In this document: positions 16,762-24,967 of the stretch, piece by piece
Layout: each line of letters starts with the position of its first letter
Numbering within the stretch: position 1 is the stretch's first letter
Assembly (NCBI RefSeq): GCF_934424005.1
Contig: NZ_CAKRXI010000003.1
Span: 58,234 to 122,233, forward strand
DNA: 64,000 bases
Direction: 5' to 3'
Origin: an uncultured Blautia sp.
GTDB taxonomy: Bacteria > Bacillota > Clostridia > Lachnospirales > Lachnospiraceae
Program-made: the position numbers and the translations under genes
Notes under the pieces: model-generated
What the model was told of the DNA's origin: nothing
The model's input: only the letters and a program-made list of their open reading frames with translations
Databases searched by the model: none

Positions 16762-17580
16762 TTAGTAATATGTGCACTTTCTGATTTTTTTTCTGAGACA
16801 TTGTAAAATATGGTATGGATTTACGCTGATCTCCTGCCCTTCTGGGGTGGTGATATAGATACCAAGGTGAAGGTGTACCGGAAACATTCCGAAAGTGCCC
16901 TCCTGTCCATATCCGGTATTTCCCATGAAACCAAGAATTTCTCCGGCCTGCACTCTATCGCCGGGAGTAAAATCTTCCTCATAGGAGGAAAGATGCGCAT
17001 AATAAAAATATCCGCCAGAGTCAGAACGGATACCAATACGGTATCCGCCAAGAGGCAGCCAGCCTTTTTGTTCAACAATGCCGTCTGTGATACTGACGAT
17101 GGGATAATAGCCGGATTGGCTGACGGGACCAAAGAGATCGGTTCCTTCATGATGGCGGTTTCCACCGTATGTACGTGAGTCCATCCAACTGTCTTCATAG
17201 CTGATGTCATCAGAGGCAACAGGAAAATACTGCAGATTTCCCCAGATTGCTTCATAATATTTTTTTAGCTGCAGATAGTAGTCTTTTTTGTACAAGAGAT
17301 AAAAGGTATTATCAGGAAAAATATGTTGAGGATGAAAATAACTGTTTAACATGGTTGTGGTAAGAAGATCACACCAGTCTGAGGGATAAAGACCAGATTC
17401 TGTCAATTGACGATAAAGTTCCGGAGACAGATCCTGCTGTCGGAAATCAGCAGAGGCAGCACAGTCTTTTTTTAGAACAGAGACAGTACTTCGACTGAAT
17501 GAAATGCAGGACAGTATGCTGTTAGACAGTATCAGAATAAAAAACACAAAGAAAAAAGAAGAACGTGACATAGATGTCAT
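16762..17580 (-). CDS. M23-family metallopeptidase, membrane-anchored or secreted
   Basis: 272 residues. A strongly hydrophobic N-terminal segment (SSFFFVFFILILSNSILSCISFS) acts as signal or anchor. The C-terminal third is the LytM/M23 fold with zinc ligands in RHHEGTDLFGP (HxxxD) and PVHLHLGIYI (HxH), and with YYAHLSSYEEDFTPGDRVQAGEILGFMGNTGYG. Such enzymes cut peptide cross-links in the wall, and some are spore-specific; the substrate is unknown. Ribosome-binding signals at both candidate starts (17580, 17571) are poor. It lies 99 bases upstream of the alarmone synthetase and is followed by a separate regulatory gap. Confidence 0.85.
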   Translation of the reverse strand: MTSMSRSSFFFVFFILILSNSILSCISFSRSTVSVLKKDCAASADFRQQDLSPELYRQLTESGLYPSDWCDLLTTTMLNSYFHPQHIFPDNTFYLLYKKDYYLQLKKYYEAIWGNLQYFPVASDDISYEDSWMDSRTYGGNRHHEGTDLFGPVSQSGYYPIVSITDGIVEQKGWLPLGGYRIGIRSDSGGYFYYAHLSSYEEDFTPGDRVQAGEILGFMGNTGYGQEGTFGMFPVHLHLGIYITTPEGQEISVNPYHILQCLRKKIRKCTYY

Positions 17581-17612
17581 ACTTTCTGAGTGGTTTTCAG
17601 ATTATTATATGC

Positions 17613-17643
17613 AAAAAAGACTCCGCATCTGCGAAGCCTTTTT
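17613..17643. terminator. Bidirectional-looking terminator between pepD and the M23 gene
   Basis: CTTCGCA/TGCGGAG arms with a tight loop, flanked by AAAAAA and TTTTT runs, so it can work for pepD transcripts on the minus strand. It lies about 40 bases past the pepD stop. Confidence 0.75.
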
Positions 17644-17682
17644 GAGTAATTGAATTTATAATAAAATTTTGACTGCTTAAGC

Positions 17683-19134
17683 TCAGTCTTTTAACTCTTC
17701 AAGAACCTTTACAAGATATTTCCATACACGTTCTGTAGAAGCAATGTCAAGCACTTCTTCGGAAGTATGGATGTCTTTCATATCCGGTCCGAGAGATACA
17801 CAGTCAAGGCCATCGATTTTCTTATAAAACAGACCACATTCAAGACCGGCATGAATAGCTACAACTTCTGGTTTCTGACCGTACATGTTTTCATATACTG
17901 TAACCATTTTGTCGCGAAGCGGAGATTCTTTGCGATATTCCCATGCAGGGTAAGCACCCTGGATTTCATATTCTCCGCCGAGGAATTCTGTCAGATACTG
18001 AATCTTATCGGAAAGAGCATCGCGTGCTGCTTCTACGGAACTTCTGACACCTGAACTTGCAAAAAATTCATTTTCAGAGAGAGATACAATACCAATGTTA
18101 GTAGAGGTTTCTACAAGACCTTCGATATTTGCACTCATTTTCTGGATACCGAAAGGGACCTCCATGAGGTAGAACAGAACTTTTTCACGGCTTGTCGGGT
18201 GAAGGACTTTTGCAGATTCATGGCCTGCTTCTGTGATTTGGATAGAAATGCCCTTATCACTTCCGTCATATTCTTCGTGGAGACCTTTTTCAACCTTGGA
18301 GGCATATACTTTGACAGCTTCCATTTCTTCTTTGGATACAAGAATATCGCAGACTGCTTCTCGTGTAATGGCATTGTCTTTCTGTCCACCAGTCATGGAA
18401 ATAATTTCATAATCCGCTTCTCTTTTGAGTCCATACAGAAAACGTCCCATGACTACATTGGCATTTGCTCGTTTTTTGTCAATCTCAGAACCGGAATGAC
18501 CACCCATCAGGCCGCATACTTTTATCTGAAGTTTTTCTCCTTCTGCGTCTACGCGTGCAACCGGGATATGGCTGACAGCAGAAAGTCCACCGGCACAACT
18601 GATCCAGAGGCTTCCTTCTGCTTCAGAGTCCATATTGATCATACGTTTACCCTTGAGTACACTGCAGTCAAGACCTACAGCACCCAGAAGGCCGATTTCC
18701 TCATCAACAGTGATCAGCACTTCCAGTGCCGGATGTGGCAGATCTGTACTGTCAAGAAGTGCCAGTGCATACGCTACTGCAATACCGTCATCACCACCAA
18801 GAGTAGTTCCGTTGGCTGTGACATATCCATCTTTCACAGAAAGATTCAGCCCGTCTTTTTCGAAGTCATGCTGTACATCAGGTCTTTTTTCGCAAACCAT
18901 GTCCATATGACCCTGCAGAATAACGGTTGGTGCATTCTCATAGCCGGGTGTTGCAGGTTTATAGATGATTACATTGTTCATTTCATCCTGCACGTAGTCA
19001 AAACCATGTTCTTTTGCAAAAGCTACCAGATAATCGCTGATCTGTTTGGTGTTTCTGGAACCGTGTGGGATTTTACAGATTTCCTCAAAATAATAAAATA
19101 CCTGCTTTGGTTCGCAGTTTTCTAATACTCTCAT
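17683..19134 (-). CDS. pepD: Aminoacyl-histidine dipeptidase (M20 family)
   Basis: 483 residues from the ATG at 19134, which has GGAGG 8 bases upstream. A two-zinc M20 peptidase that cleaves dipeptides such as carnosine-type Xaa-His. Metal and catalytic motifs: LQGHMDMVCEK (H and D), TLGGDDGIAVA, TVDEEIGLLGA, NMDSEAEGSLWISCAGG. The dimerisation domain is inserted at about 210-380 and contains GLMGGHSGSEIDKKRANAN. The C-terminus has AIHAGLECGLF and DIHTSEE. It is a single-gene unit: divergent from ylbJ and followed by a terminator. Confidence 0.95.
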   Translation of the reverse strand: MRVLENCEPKQVFYYFEEICKIPHGSRNTKQISDYLVAFAKEHGFDYVQDEMNNVIIYKPATPGYENAPTVILQGHMDMVCEKRPDVQHDFEKDGLNLSVKDGYVTANGTTLGGDDGIAVAYALALLDSTDLPHPALEVLITVDEEIGLLGAVGLDCSVLKGKRMINMDSEAEGSLWISCAGGLSAVSHIPVARVDAEGEKLQIKVCGLMGGHSGSEIDKKRANANVVMGRFLYGLKREADYEIISMTGGQKDNAITREAVCDILVSKEEMEAVKVYASKVEKGLHEEYDGSDKGISIQITEAGHESAKVLHPTSREKVLFYLMEVPFGIQKMSANIEGLVETSTNIGIVSLSENEFFASSGVRSSVEAARDALSDKIQYLTEFLGGEYEIQGAYPAWEYRKESPLRDKMVTVYENMYGQKPEVVAIHAGLECGLFYKKIDGLDCVSLGPDMKDIHTSEEVLDIASTERVWKYLVKVLEELKD

Positions 19135-19240
19135 ATTGATTTCCTCCATTAATGAATTGTTGCGTGTATATTTATTTTATCGACATATCTGTCTGATATG
19201 CAACATAAAGTAAAGAATAAAAATATAAAAAGCTGTATTT

Positions 19241-20173
19241 ATGAGAAAAATATTTTATACCGTTTTCAGTATTTCACAAATATGTTTTTTGTTGTTGTAT
19301 CCACAGGAGGCACTTGCAGCTTCAAAAGAAGGGATGCAATTGTGGTTGAATGTTCTTCTGCCTGTTTTGCTGCCATTTCTGATATTGACAGGAATATTGA
19401 TTCATACAAATATGGCAGGAAAACTACTGCAGCCTGTGGAAGTGATCTGGAATAAAGTACTGGGTGTCTCAGCAGCAGGTGCTTATGCAGTCATTGTCGG
19501 AGCACTCTGCGGATATCCAGTTGGTGCCAAAATAACATCCGATCTGTATGAAAATCATCAGATCAGTGAGTCAGAGGCAAAATATCTTCTTACATTTACA
19601 AATCATGCAAGCCCTGTGTTTATACGTACATATCTGTGTCATATCTGCCTCAAAGATCAGGTTCCTGCACGAACAGTGTTTGGAATACTTGCATTATCAG
19701 ATCTTGCAATTATGCTTTTATTTCGATTTGTAGTTTATCGAAATAAAATCCAGTTTTTATCAGCAGATAAGAAAAAAAAGACACCCGTCTCAAGCTCATC
19801 AGGAGCTTTTCTGGATGTCTCCATTATGAATGGGTTTGAAACAGTTACCCGCCTGGGCGGATACATTCTTATGTTTTCCATTCTGTCTGCCTGTATCAGT
19901 CATTTCTGGAATATGAAAAATCTCATCGGATATACATTGTCCGGTATATTGGAACTGACAACAGGACTTTGCCGTCTTCAAAATGCCAATATTCATATGC
20001 AATGGAAATATCTGTTGACATTATTTCTGACAGCTTTTGGCGGAATCTGTATAACATTTCAGACAAGAAGCCTGGTTACACGGAAACTATCGATGCTTCC
20101 TTATATAACAGCAAAACTTCTGAATGGAATTACAACAGTGTTATTCGCCTTATTCTTCTCCAAGATCATCTAA
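19241..20173 (+). CDS. ylbJ: Sporulation integral membrane protein YlbJ
   Basis: 310 residues with about eight hydrophobic segments and the nucleoside-recognition (Gate) domain pattern: WLNVLLPVLLPFLILTGILI and AVIVGALCGYPVGAKITSDLYENHQISESEAKYLLTFTNHASPVFIRTYL. Bacillus YlbJ is made in the mother cell and needed for resistant spores. It is one of only three plus-strand genes here. In Bacillus, ylbJ follows rsmD-coaD in the same direction; here it sits beside coaD but is inverted, and its last 24 bases overlap the end of the convergent coiled-coil gene. The start codon has no clear ribosome site. Confidence 0.88.
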   Translation: MRKIFYTVFSISQICFLLLYPQEALAASKEGMQLWLNVLLPVLLPFLILTGILIHTNMAGKLLQPVEVIWNKVLGVSAAGAYAVIVGALCGYPVGAKITSDLYENHQISESEAKYLLTFTNHASPVFIRTYLCHICLKDQVPARTVFGILALSDLAIMLLFRFVVYRNKIQFLSADKKKKTPVSSSSGAFLDVSIMNGFETVTRLGGYILMFSILSACISHFWNMKNLIGYTLSGILELTTGLCRLQNANIHMQWKYLLTLFLTAFGGICITFQTRSLVTRKLSMLPYITAKLLNGITTVLFALFFSKII

Positions 20174-20782
20174 CAGACTGTCTTCTTCCGGTGCTGCTGC
20201 CGGTTCTTCATGATAAGATCCGGTCATAGCTGCTGCCTGCGCTGTCTGAGGAGCAAGCTCCTGACGGTTATGATTAACAACATCAAGACAACTCTGGAGA
20301 GAGTCGATAAATCCTTTGTATTTACCACCTGCGTCTTCAAGAGTCTGGTTCAGGACGGAACCGATATTTGCCATCATGTCGTCAGTGTATGTGATAGCAC
20401 TTAAACGAATGCTGTTTGCGTCCTGTGTAGCGGAATCAAGGATTTCCTGTGCCTGTTTATTAGCTGCATTAATTGTATCATTAGCCTGAGCATATGCTTT
20501 CTGCATAATCTCATGCTGTGTAACGAGCTCCTGAGCTTTGGCCTGAGCATCTGCGATAATAGCATCTGCTTTGGACTGAGCGTCTTCAAGGATTGCATCC
20601 TTATTACTGATGATCTTCTGATAACGTTTGATTTCATCAGGTGTTTTGAGACGAAGTTCTCTTAAAAGTTCTTCAATCTCTTCTTTATTTACAATAATTT
20701 TGGTTGCGGACAATGGCTGAAATTTACAGCTTTCTATAAATTCATCAATTTCGTCAATAATCTGTTCGATTCTGCTGCTCAT
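20150..20782 (-). CDS. Coiled-coil protein, DivIVA/V-ATPase subunit H-like
   Basis: 210 residues. Almost the whole central part (about 45-150) is charged and helical with heptads, including repeats such as [20 protein letters not shown] and [22 protein letters not shown], a pattern shared by DivIVA C-termini, ATP-synthase b-like and V-ATPase H-like stalks. The C-terminus is acidic and Ala/Pro-rich ([19 protein letters not shown]). No catalytic motif. It overlaps coaD by four bases, so is translated with it, and converges on ylbJ. A scaffold or cell-pole role is possible but unproven. Confidence 0.8.
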   Translation of the reverse strand: MSSRIEQIIDEIDEFIESCKFQPLSATKIIVNKEEIEELLRELRLKTPDEIKRYQKIISNKDAILEDAQSKADAIIADAQAKAQELVTQHEIMQKAYAQANDTINAANKQAQEILDSATQDANSIRLSAITYTDDMMANIGSVLNQTLEDAGGKYKGFIDSLQSCLDVVNHNRQELAPQTAQAAAMTGSYHEEPAAAPEEDSLLDDLGEE

Positions 20783-21288
20783 AGTATATTCTCCTTGTTT
20801 TTTTCTTTCTCTTCCTGCATTTTTTTACATAATGCCTGTATGATCTCCGGCGGTGCAAAACTGGATAGATCACCACCGAAACGGGCAACTTCTTTCATGA
20901 TGGTGGAGCTGACATAAGCGTACTCCAATGTAGTGGTAAGGAATACAGTATCAACATCCGGAGCCAGAACACGATTGGTCTGTGCCATCTGAAGTTCATA
21001 CTCAAAATCAGTAACGGCACGAAGACCGCGCACGATTACCTGCGCATGATTCTCTCTGGCAAAATTCACAGAAAGTCCGTCAAATGGTCTGATTACCACA
21101 TTAGGAATGTCCTTTGTTGCCTTTTCCAATATATTAACACGTTCTTCTACAGAAAACAACGGACTTTTTGCAGAATTCTGCAAAACACCGACTACAACTC
21201 TGTCAAAAGAGACGCTTGCACGTCGGATGACATCCAGATGACCATAGGTTGCCGGATCAAAACTTCCCGGATAGACTGCTGTTACCAT
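20779..21288 (-). CDS. coaD: Pantetheine-phosphate adenylyltransferase
   Basis: 169 residues. It adenylylates 4'-phosphopantetheine in coenzyme A synthesis. Motifs: [21 protein letters not shown] with the TxGH nucleotide site, [23 protein letters not shown], and the ISSTxxK-type [15 protein letters not shown]. The ATG at 21288 is chosen by alignment to other CoaD N-termini; a GTG at 21300, overlapping the rsmD stop as GTGA, is the alternative. In Bacillus rsmD and coaD are also adjacent. Confidence 0.95.
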   Translation of the reverse strand: MVTAVYPGSFDPATYGHLDVIRRASVSFDRVVVGVLQNSAKSPLFSVEERVNILEKATKDIPNVVIRPFDGLSVNFARENHAQVIVRGLRAVTDFEYELQMAQTNRVLAPDVDTVFLTTTLEYAYVSSTIMKEVARFGGDLSSFAPPEIIQALCKKMQEEKEKNKENIL

Positions 21289-21296
21289 AGGTATTC

Positions 21297-21851
21297 TCAC
21301 TTTCTTTTATGTAAAAATATATGTTTGTTTGTTTTGTATTCTTTGGAACGGGTTAATTCATACCCTAATTCTTCCACATAAGAAAAATCTGTATGAAGAT
21401 CGGCTTCTGTAACGATCAGGGTATCGGTATTTGCCAGAGAACTGTCTTTCAGATATTCGAGGACCTGATGCTCCAGATCTTTATTGTATGGTGGATCCAT
21501 AAAAATACAGTCAAAAGCCTCTTCACCTTCGAGAGAGCGAAGAGCCTGTAAAACATCCATGTTCAGCAGTTTACCATGTTCAGCAAGTTTTGTAAATGTA
21601 AGATTCTCCCTGATACAGGCACATGCCCTGGGATTCTTTTCTACAAAAACAGCAGATTCTGCACCGCGGCTTAAAGCTTCGATTCCGATACCACCGCTGC
21701 CGCTGAACAGATCAAGAAAGCGGCAGTCCGGTATTTCAGGCTGCAGAATATTAAAAAGTGTTTCTTTTATACGGTCCGTAGTAGGACGGGTTTCCATGCC
21801 TGGTACAGTCTTGAGGGCAAGACGTCTGGCTTTTCCTGCTATTACTCTCAT
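21297..21851 (-). CDS. rsmD: 16S rRNA (guanine966-N2)-methyltransferase
   Basis: 184 residues from the ATG at 21851, which overlaps the mgsA stop as ATGA; a TTG at 21869 could extend it. Rossmann methyltransferase with [36 protein letters not shown] at the N-terminus, [20 protein letters not shown] (SAM binding) and [12 protein letters not shown] (the catalytic [ND]PPY motif). It methylates G966 of 16S rRNA during 30S assembly. Confidence 0.95.
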   Translation of the reverse strand: MRVIAGKARRLALKTVPGMETRPTTDRIKETLFNILQPEIPDCRFLDLFSGSGGIGIEALSRGAESAVFVEKNPRACACIRENLTFTKLAEHGKLLNMDVLQALRSLEGEEAFDCIFMDPPYNKDLEHQVLEYLKDSSLANTDTLIVTEADLHTDFSYVEELGYELTRSKEYKTNKHIFLHKRK

Positions 21852-22243
21852 TTCAGATTTAATCTCCAATCCAGGTCACCACGTGCCAGTCCGAGAATCA
21901 GAAGTTCGGCTGTTGCAATGTTGGTGGCAACCGGTATGTTATACTGGTCACAACGCATAACGATCGCTGTGATATCCGGTTCTTTCGGATCAATCATAAC
22001 CGGATTATAAAAAAGGATAACCATATCAAGATCCTGACGCTCTACCATTTCCATGAACTGTTTGTCTCCGCCAATGCTTCCTGCAAGAAATTTATGCACA
22101 TGAAGGTTCGTGGCTTCTTCTATTCTTCGACCGGTAGTTCCTGTGGCATAGACCTCATGTTTGGCGAGTATATTCTTGTAGGCGATACAGAAATCTTCGA
22201 TAAGTACTTTTTTACTGTTGTGTGCAATGATTCCTAAATTCAT
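21848..22243 (-). CDS. mgsA: Methylglyoxal synthase
   Basis: 131 residues, normal size. It converts dihydroxyacetone phosphate to methylglyoxal and phosphate, a bypass of lower glycolysis. Motifs: GIIAHNSKK near the start, ATGTTGRRI, LAGSIGGDKQ, ILFYNPVMIDPKEPDI and CDQYNIPVATNIATAE, containing the conserved His and Asp residues of the family. First gene of the mgsA-rsmD-coaD-coiled coil operon. The start has GGAGAG. Confidence 0.95.
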   Translation of the reverse strand: MNLGIIAHNSKKVLIEDFCIAYKNILAKHEVYATGTTGRRIEEATNLHVHKFLAGSIGGDKQFMEMVERQDLDMVILFYNPVMIDPKEPDITAIVMRCDQYNIPVATNIATAELLILGLARGDLDWRLNLK

Positions 22244-22309
22244 CGTTCATCTCTCCATTTTCACCAATACATTACTGGCTTTTTTATTATAATACAGCTA
22301 TTCTCATAT

Positions 22310-22338
22310 ATTATAACAAGTCAACAAAAAAATGGCAA
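22310..22338 (-). promoter_or_regulatory. Sigma-A promoter of the mgsA operon
   Basis: Minus strand: TTGCCA (22333-22338), 17 bases, TATAAT (22310-22315). One mismatch in the -35 box, perfect -10. The start of mgsA is about 65 bases downstream. Confidence 0.8.
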
Positions 22339-22437
22339 TTAATTATTGTAAACTTATACAAAATTCATAGAAAATTAATATTTTATACAAGTTTACCCTA
22401 TTTTTTAGAAAAAGTAAACCATTGTACGCAAAAAGAA

Positions 22438-22481
22438 ACAGTGTTGTTTCATAGCTGTATACAGTTATAAAACAACACTGT
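22438..22481. terminator. Long palindrome, likely terminator of the spore-protein gene
   Basis: Two 12-base arms, ACAGTGTTGTTT and AAACAACACTGT, are perfect complements; the 20-base interval is itself almost palindromic (CTGTATACAG), so nearly the whole 44 bases can fold. On the minus strand it is followed by TTCTTTTTG and lies 50 bases past the ssp stop, consistent with a terminator. Confidence 0.7.
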
Positions 22482-22530
22482 CTGTTCAGAGCCGGATTAG
22501 ATTTCGCTCAGATCAGTTCCTGAAAATGAA

Positions 22531-22758
22531 TCAGTACTGTTCATTCTGAGAATTGCCGGACATCTGTCTTTCCTGCTGTTCAATCATTTTTTTGACCATA
22601 TATCCACCGACACTTCCGTTCTGTTTGGATGTCAGGTTTCCGTTGTAGCCATCAGTAAGCGGAACGCCCAGTTCATTTGCAACTTCGAATTTAAAACGAT
22701 CCAGGGCTCCCTTGGCTTCAGGTACAACTGCTCTGTTAGAAGAACTGTTTTTTGTCAT
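22531..22758 (-). CDS. Alpha/beta-type small acid-soluble spore protein
   Basis: 75 residues. It coats and protects DNA in the dormant spore. The family signature is seen twice: FKFEVANELGVPL, which holds the GPR protease cleavage site, and GNLTSKQNGSVGGYMVKKMIEQ, the DNA-binding C-terminal motif. The strong ribosome site (GGAGG) suits an abundant protein. Expression would be expected from a forespore sigma factor; a clear sigma-G promoter could not be fixed in the 120 bases upstream. It stands alone between the AGCS transporter and mgsA. Confidence 0.95.
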   Translation of the reverse strand: MTKNSSSNRAVVPEAKGALDRFKFEVANELGVPLTDGYNGNLTSKQNGSVGGYMVKKMIEQQERQMSGNSQNEQY

Positions 22759-22885
22759 GATAATTTCCTCCTTGGTTTTCGTTTAATTTGGATGTTACAG
22801 TGCTAGTATATGGAATGAAGCAAGAAATACACTGGAACATTCTGCACGAAATGGAAGAAACTAAAATTAATTTTTATATGTCAGA

Positions 22886-24289
22886 TCAGGAATTTTTTCC
22901 ATCGCCTGTTGTAAAATACTCTTTTACAAGTTTTACGACTACACCGGACAGAAGGAATACGGCAATAAGGTTTGGAATAGCCATCAGACCGTTGAAGGTT
23001 TCGGCAATATTCCACAAAAGTCCAAGATCTACAGTTGCGCCAAGAATTGCTACCAGAGAATACAGGACCATGAATGGTTTGGTTGTCCTGGAACTGCTGA
23101 AGAGGAATTCACAGCACCTTGCACCATAAAGTCCCCATCCGATGATTGTGGAAAATGCAAAACAGCACATTGCCACAGCTGCGAAGATAGAAACCCAGCT
23201 TCCGTATGTAGAAGTAAATCCGAGAATAGTAAGTTCTGCTCCTGCTGCTTCGCCATACGAAACAGGAATTCCACTGCAAAGGATTACGAGTGCGGTAAGA
23301 GTACAAATGACGATGGTGTCTGTAAATACTTCAAAGATCCCAAAAAATCCCTGTTTGACAGGTTTACGTGTATCTGCACATGCATGTGCGATCGAACCGG
23401 TACCAAGACCTGCTTCATTAGAGAAGATACCTCGGGACACACCTTTTTTCATGCTCATAAAGAAGCTTCCTACTGCTCCACCCGTAACAGAAGCCGGGGT
23501 AAACGCTCCTTTAAAAATAGAAGAAAATACGTATGGAATGCGGTTGAAATTAAGGAAAACAACGCCAAGAGCAAGAATGATATAAAAAACTGCCATAAAT
23601 GGAACCAGTTTTTCTGCTACCTGACCGATTCTTTTGATTCCGCCAAGGAGTACGAGTGCTACAAGTGCAGCAATGATAATTCCCATGACCAGATTGGCAG
23701 TAGAGATGCTATCGGAGGAAATCAGATTATAATTTACAAGTGCAGAATCAACAGCAGCCGTAATCGTATTAACCTGTGTGGCATTTCCGGTACCGAATAC
23801 GGTCAGCACACCAAAAGCAGAAAAAAGGTATGCGAGCCAGTGCCAGTGTTTCTTCAGACCGTTTTTGATATAATACATTGGTCCACCGACAAGTTCACCG
23901 TTTTCGTTAGTTTCACGAAAATGTACAGCCAGAGTTACTTCGGAAAATTTGGTACACATGCCAAGGAGTGCAGAAATCCACATCCAGAATACAGCACCAG
24001 GACCTCCAATGGCAATGGCGCCTGCGACTCCAGCAATATTTCCGGTTCCGACTGTGGCTGCAAGTGCAGTACAGACAGCCTGAAAAGGTGTCATGCTTCC
24101 GTCAGATGCCTCACGTTTTCGGAGCATGCGGCCAACGGTTGTTTTCATAGCGTAAGGGAATTTCCTGATCTGAAGAAATCCTGTACGGATGCTGAGATAA
24201 AGACCGACTCCGATAATACAGATCATAGCCGGAACACCCCAGATAAAATTGTTTACTGTAGTGTTGATTGATTCAATAACAGATAACAT
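22886..24289 (-). CDS. Sodium:alanine/glycine symporter (AGCS family)
   Basis: 467 residues with about eleven membrane helices. Family motifs: WGVPAMICIIGVGLYLSIRTGFLQ at the N-terminus, AVCTALAATVGTGNIAGVAGAIAIGGPGAVFWMW (the AGCS signature) and KKGVSRGIFSNEAGLGTGSIAHA. It imports alanine or glycine with Na+ (or H+). It is monocistronic, with 127 bases between its stop and the ssp start, and no riboswitch is visible in its leader. It could draw on the sodium gradient made by Rnf and the decarboxylase. Confidence 0.93.
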   Translation of the reverse strand: MLSVIESINTTVNNFIWGVPAMICIIGVGLYLSIRTGFLQIRKFPYAMKTTVGRMLRKREASDGSMTPFQAVCTALAATVGTGNIAGVAGAIAIGGPGAVFWMWISALLGMCTKFSEVTLAVHFRETNENGELVGGPMYYIKNGLKKHWHWLAYLFSAFGVLTVFGTGNATQVNTITAAVDSALVNYNLISSDSISTANLVMGIIIAALVALVLLGGIKRIGQVAEKLVPFMAVFYIILALGVVFLNFNRIPYVFSSIFKGAFTPASVTGGAVGSFFMSMKKGVSRGIFSNEAGLGTGSIAHACADTRKPVKQGFFGIFEVFTDTIVICTLTALVILCSGIPVSYGEAAGAELTILGFTSTYGSWVSIFAAVAMCCFAFSTIIGWGLYGARCCEFLFSSSRTTKPFMVLYSLVAILGATVDLGLLWNIAETFNGLMAIPNLIAVFLLSGVVVKLVKEYFTTGDGKNS

Positions 24290-24427
24290 TCATTTTGTTC
24301 CTCTCTATTTATTTTGGGTGCTTAGCAAAAACAAATGTCGTGCCAAAGCAGACAGATTCTCTTTATAATAGCATGAAATTAAAAAAATGTACAGAAAATG
24401 ATACCGAACGTTTGATTTGAAGCAAAA

Positions 24428-24463
24428 AAAATCAGATGATCGTTTCGGATCATCTGATTTTAT
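24428..24463 (-). terminator. Terminator after the DUF6465 gene
   Basis: Arms ATCAGATGATC and GATCATCTGAT are perfect complements with a 6-base loop, and a run of eight T follows on the minus strand. It lies about 20 bases past the stop codon. Confidence 0.9.
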
Positions 24464-24480
24464 GTGTTCGCAAAATAAGA

Positions 24481-24867
24481 TTATAATTCGATAAATCCTG
24501 TAATCTCACCGTTGATCACATAATGTGCACCATTATCTTCTGGTTTGATATATATTTTCAGATCAACAAGTTCGGATTCTTTCTTACCCATTTCTTCTGT
24601 CCAGATTTTTTTGATGTTTTCTATGATGTCTTTTTCATAGACTTCTTTTCCAAGCCACTGTACATATACTTCTGTATTTAAAGAAACAGTCTTTCTGGAA
24701 GATGTTTTTCTGACAGTTGTTTTTTTGACAGGTGTCTTTTTAACTGTTGCAGCTTTTTCTGTTACTTTTTTTGTAACTGTTTTTTTTGCAGGAGCCTCTT
24801 TTTCAGTAGCCGGTTTCGCAGTAGATGTCTTGAGTTCTGCTTTTTTTGTAGTTGTTCTTGTAGCCAT
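24481..24867 (-). CDS. DUF6465-family protein with basic histone H1-like tail
   Basis: 128 residues from the ATG at 24867 (GAGGAGG 5 bases upstream). The first 60 residues are Lys/Thr/Ala/Val repeats (KKTVTKKVTEKAATVKKTP...), resembling the tails of bacterial histone H1-like proteins. Residues 63-128 form a compact acidic domain (EVYVQWLGKEVYEKDIIENIKKIW, VDLKIYIKPEDNGAHYVINGEITG) of the DUF6465 type seen in Lachnospiraceae. Nucleic-acid binding by the tail is an inference from charge. It follows recG by about 100 bases and ends at a strong terminator. Confidence 0.8.
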   Translation of the reverse strand: MATRTTTKKAELKTSTAKPATEKEAPAKKTVTKKVTEKAATVKKTPVKKTTVRKTSSRKTVSLNTEVYVQWLGKEVYEKDIIENIKKIWTEEMGKKESELVDLKIYIKPEDNGAHYVINGEITGFIEL

Positions 24868-24967
24868 AATAGCCTCCTCACAAGGGAAATATAATTGATA
24901 CGGTACTAGGATACTACGTTTTTTCATAATTTGCAATGGTTTTCTGGGTATGCTCATGGGGGCAGAA

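Noticed and set aside
22759..22885. Sigma-G promoter for the spore protein gene
   Set aside because: TGTATT and CATATACTA elements exist but the spacing is wrong, so I do not report it as a feature.
24290..24480. Glycine riboswitch before the AGCS symporter
   Set aside because: Leader shorter than a glycine aptamer and lacking its conserved helices.
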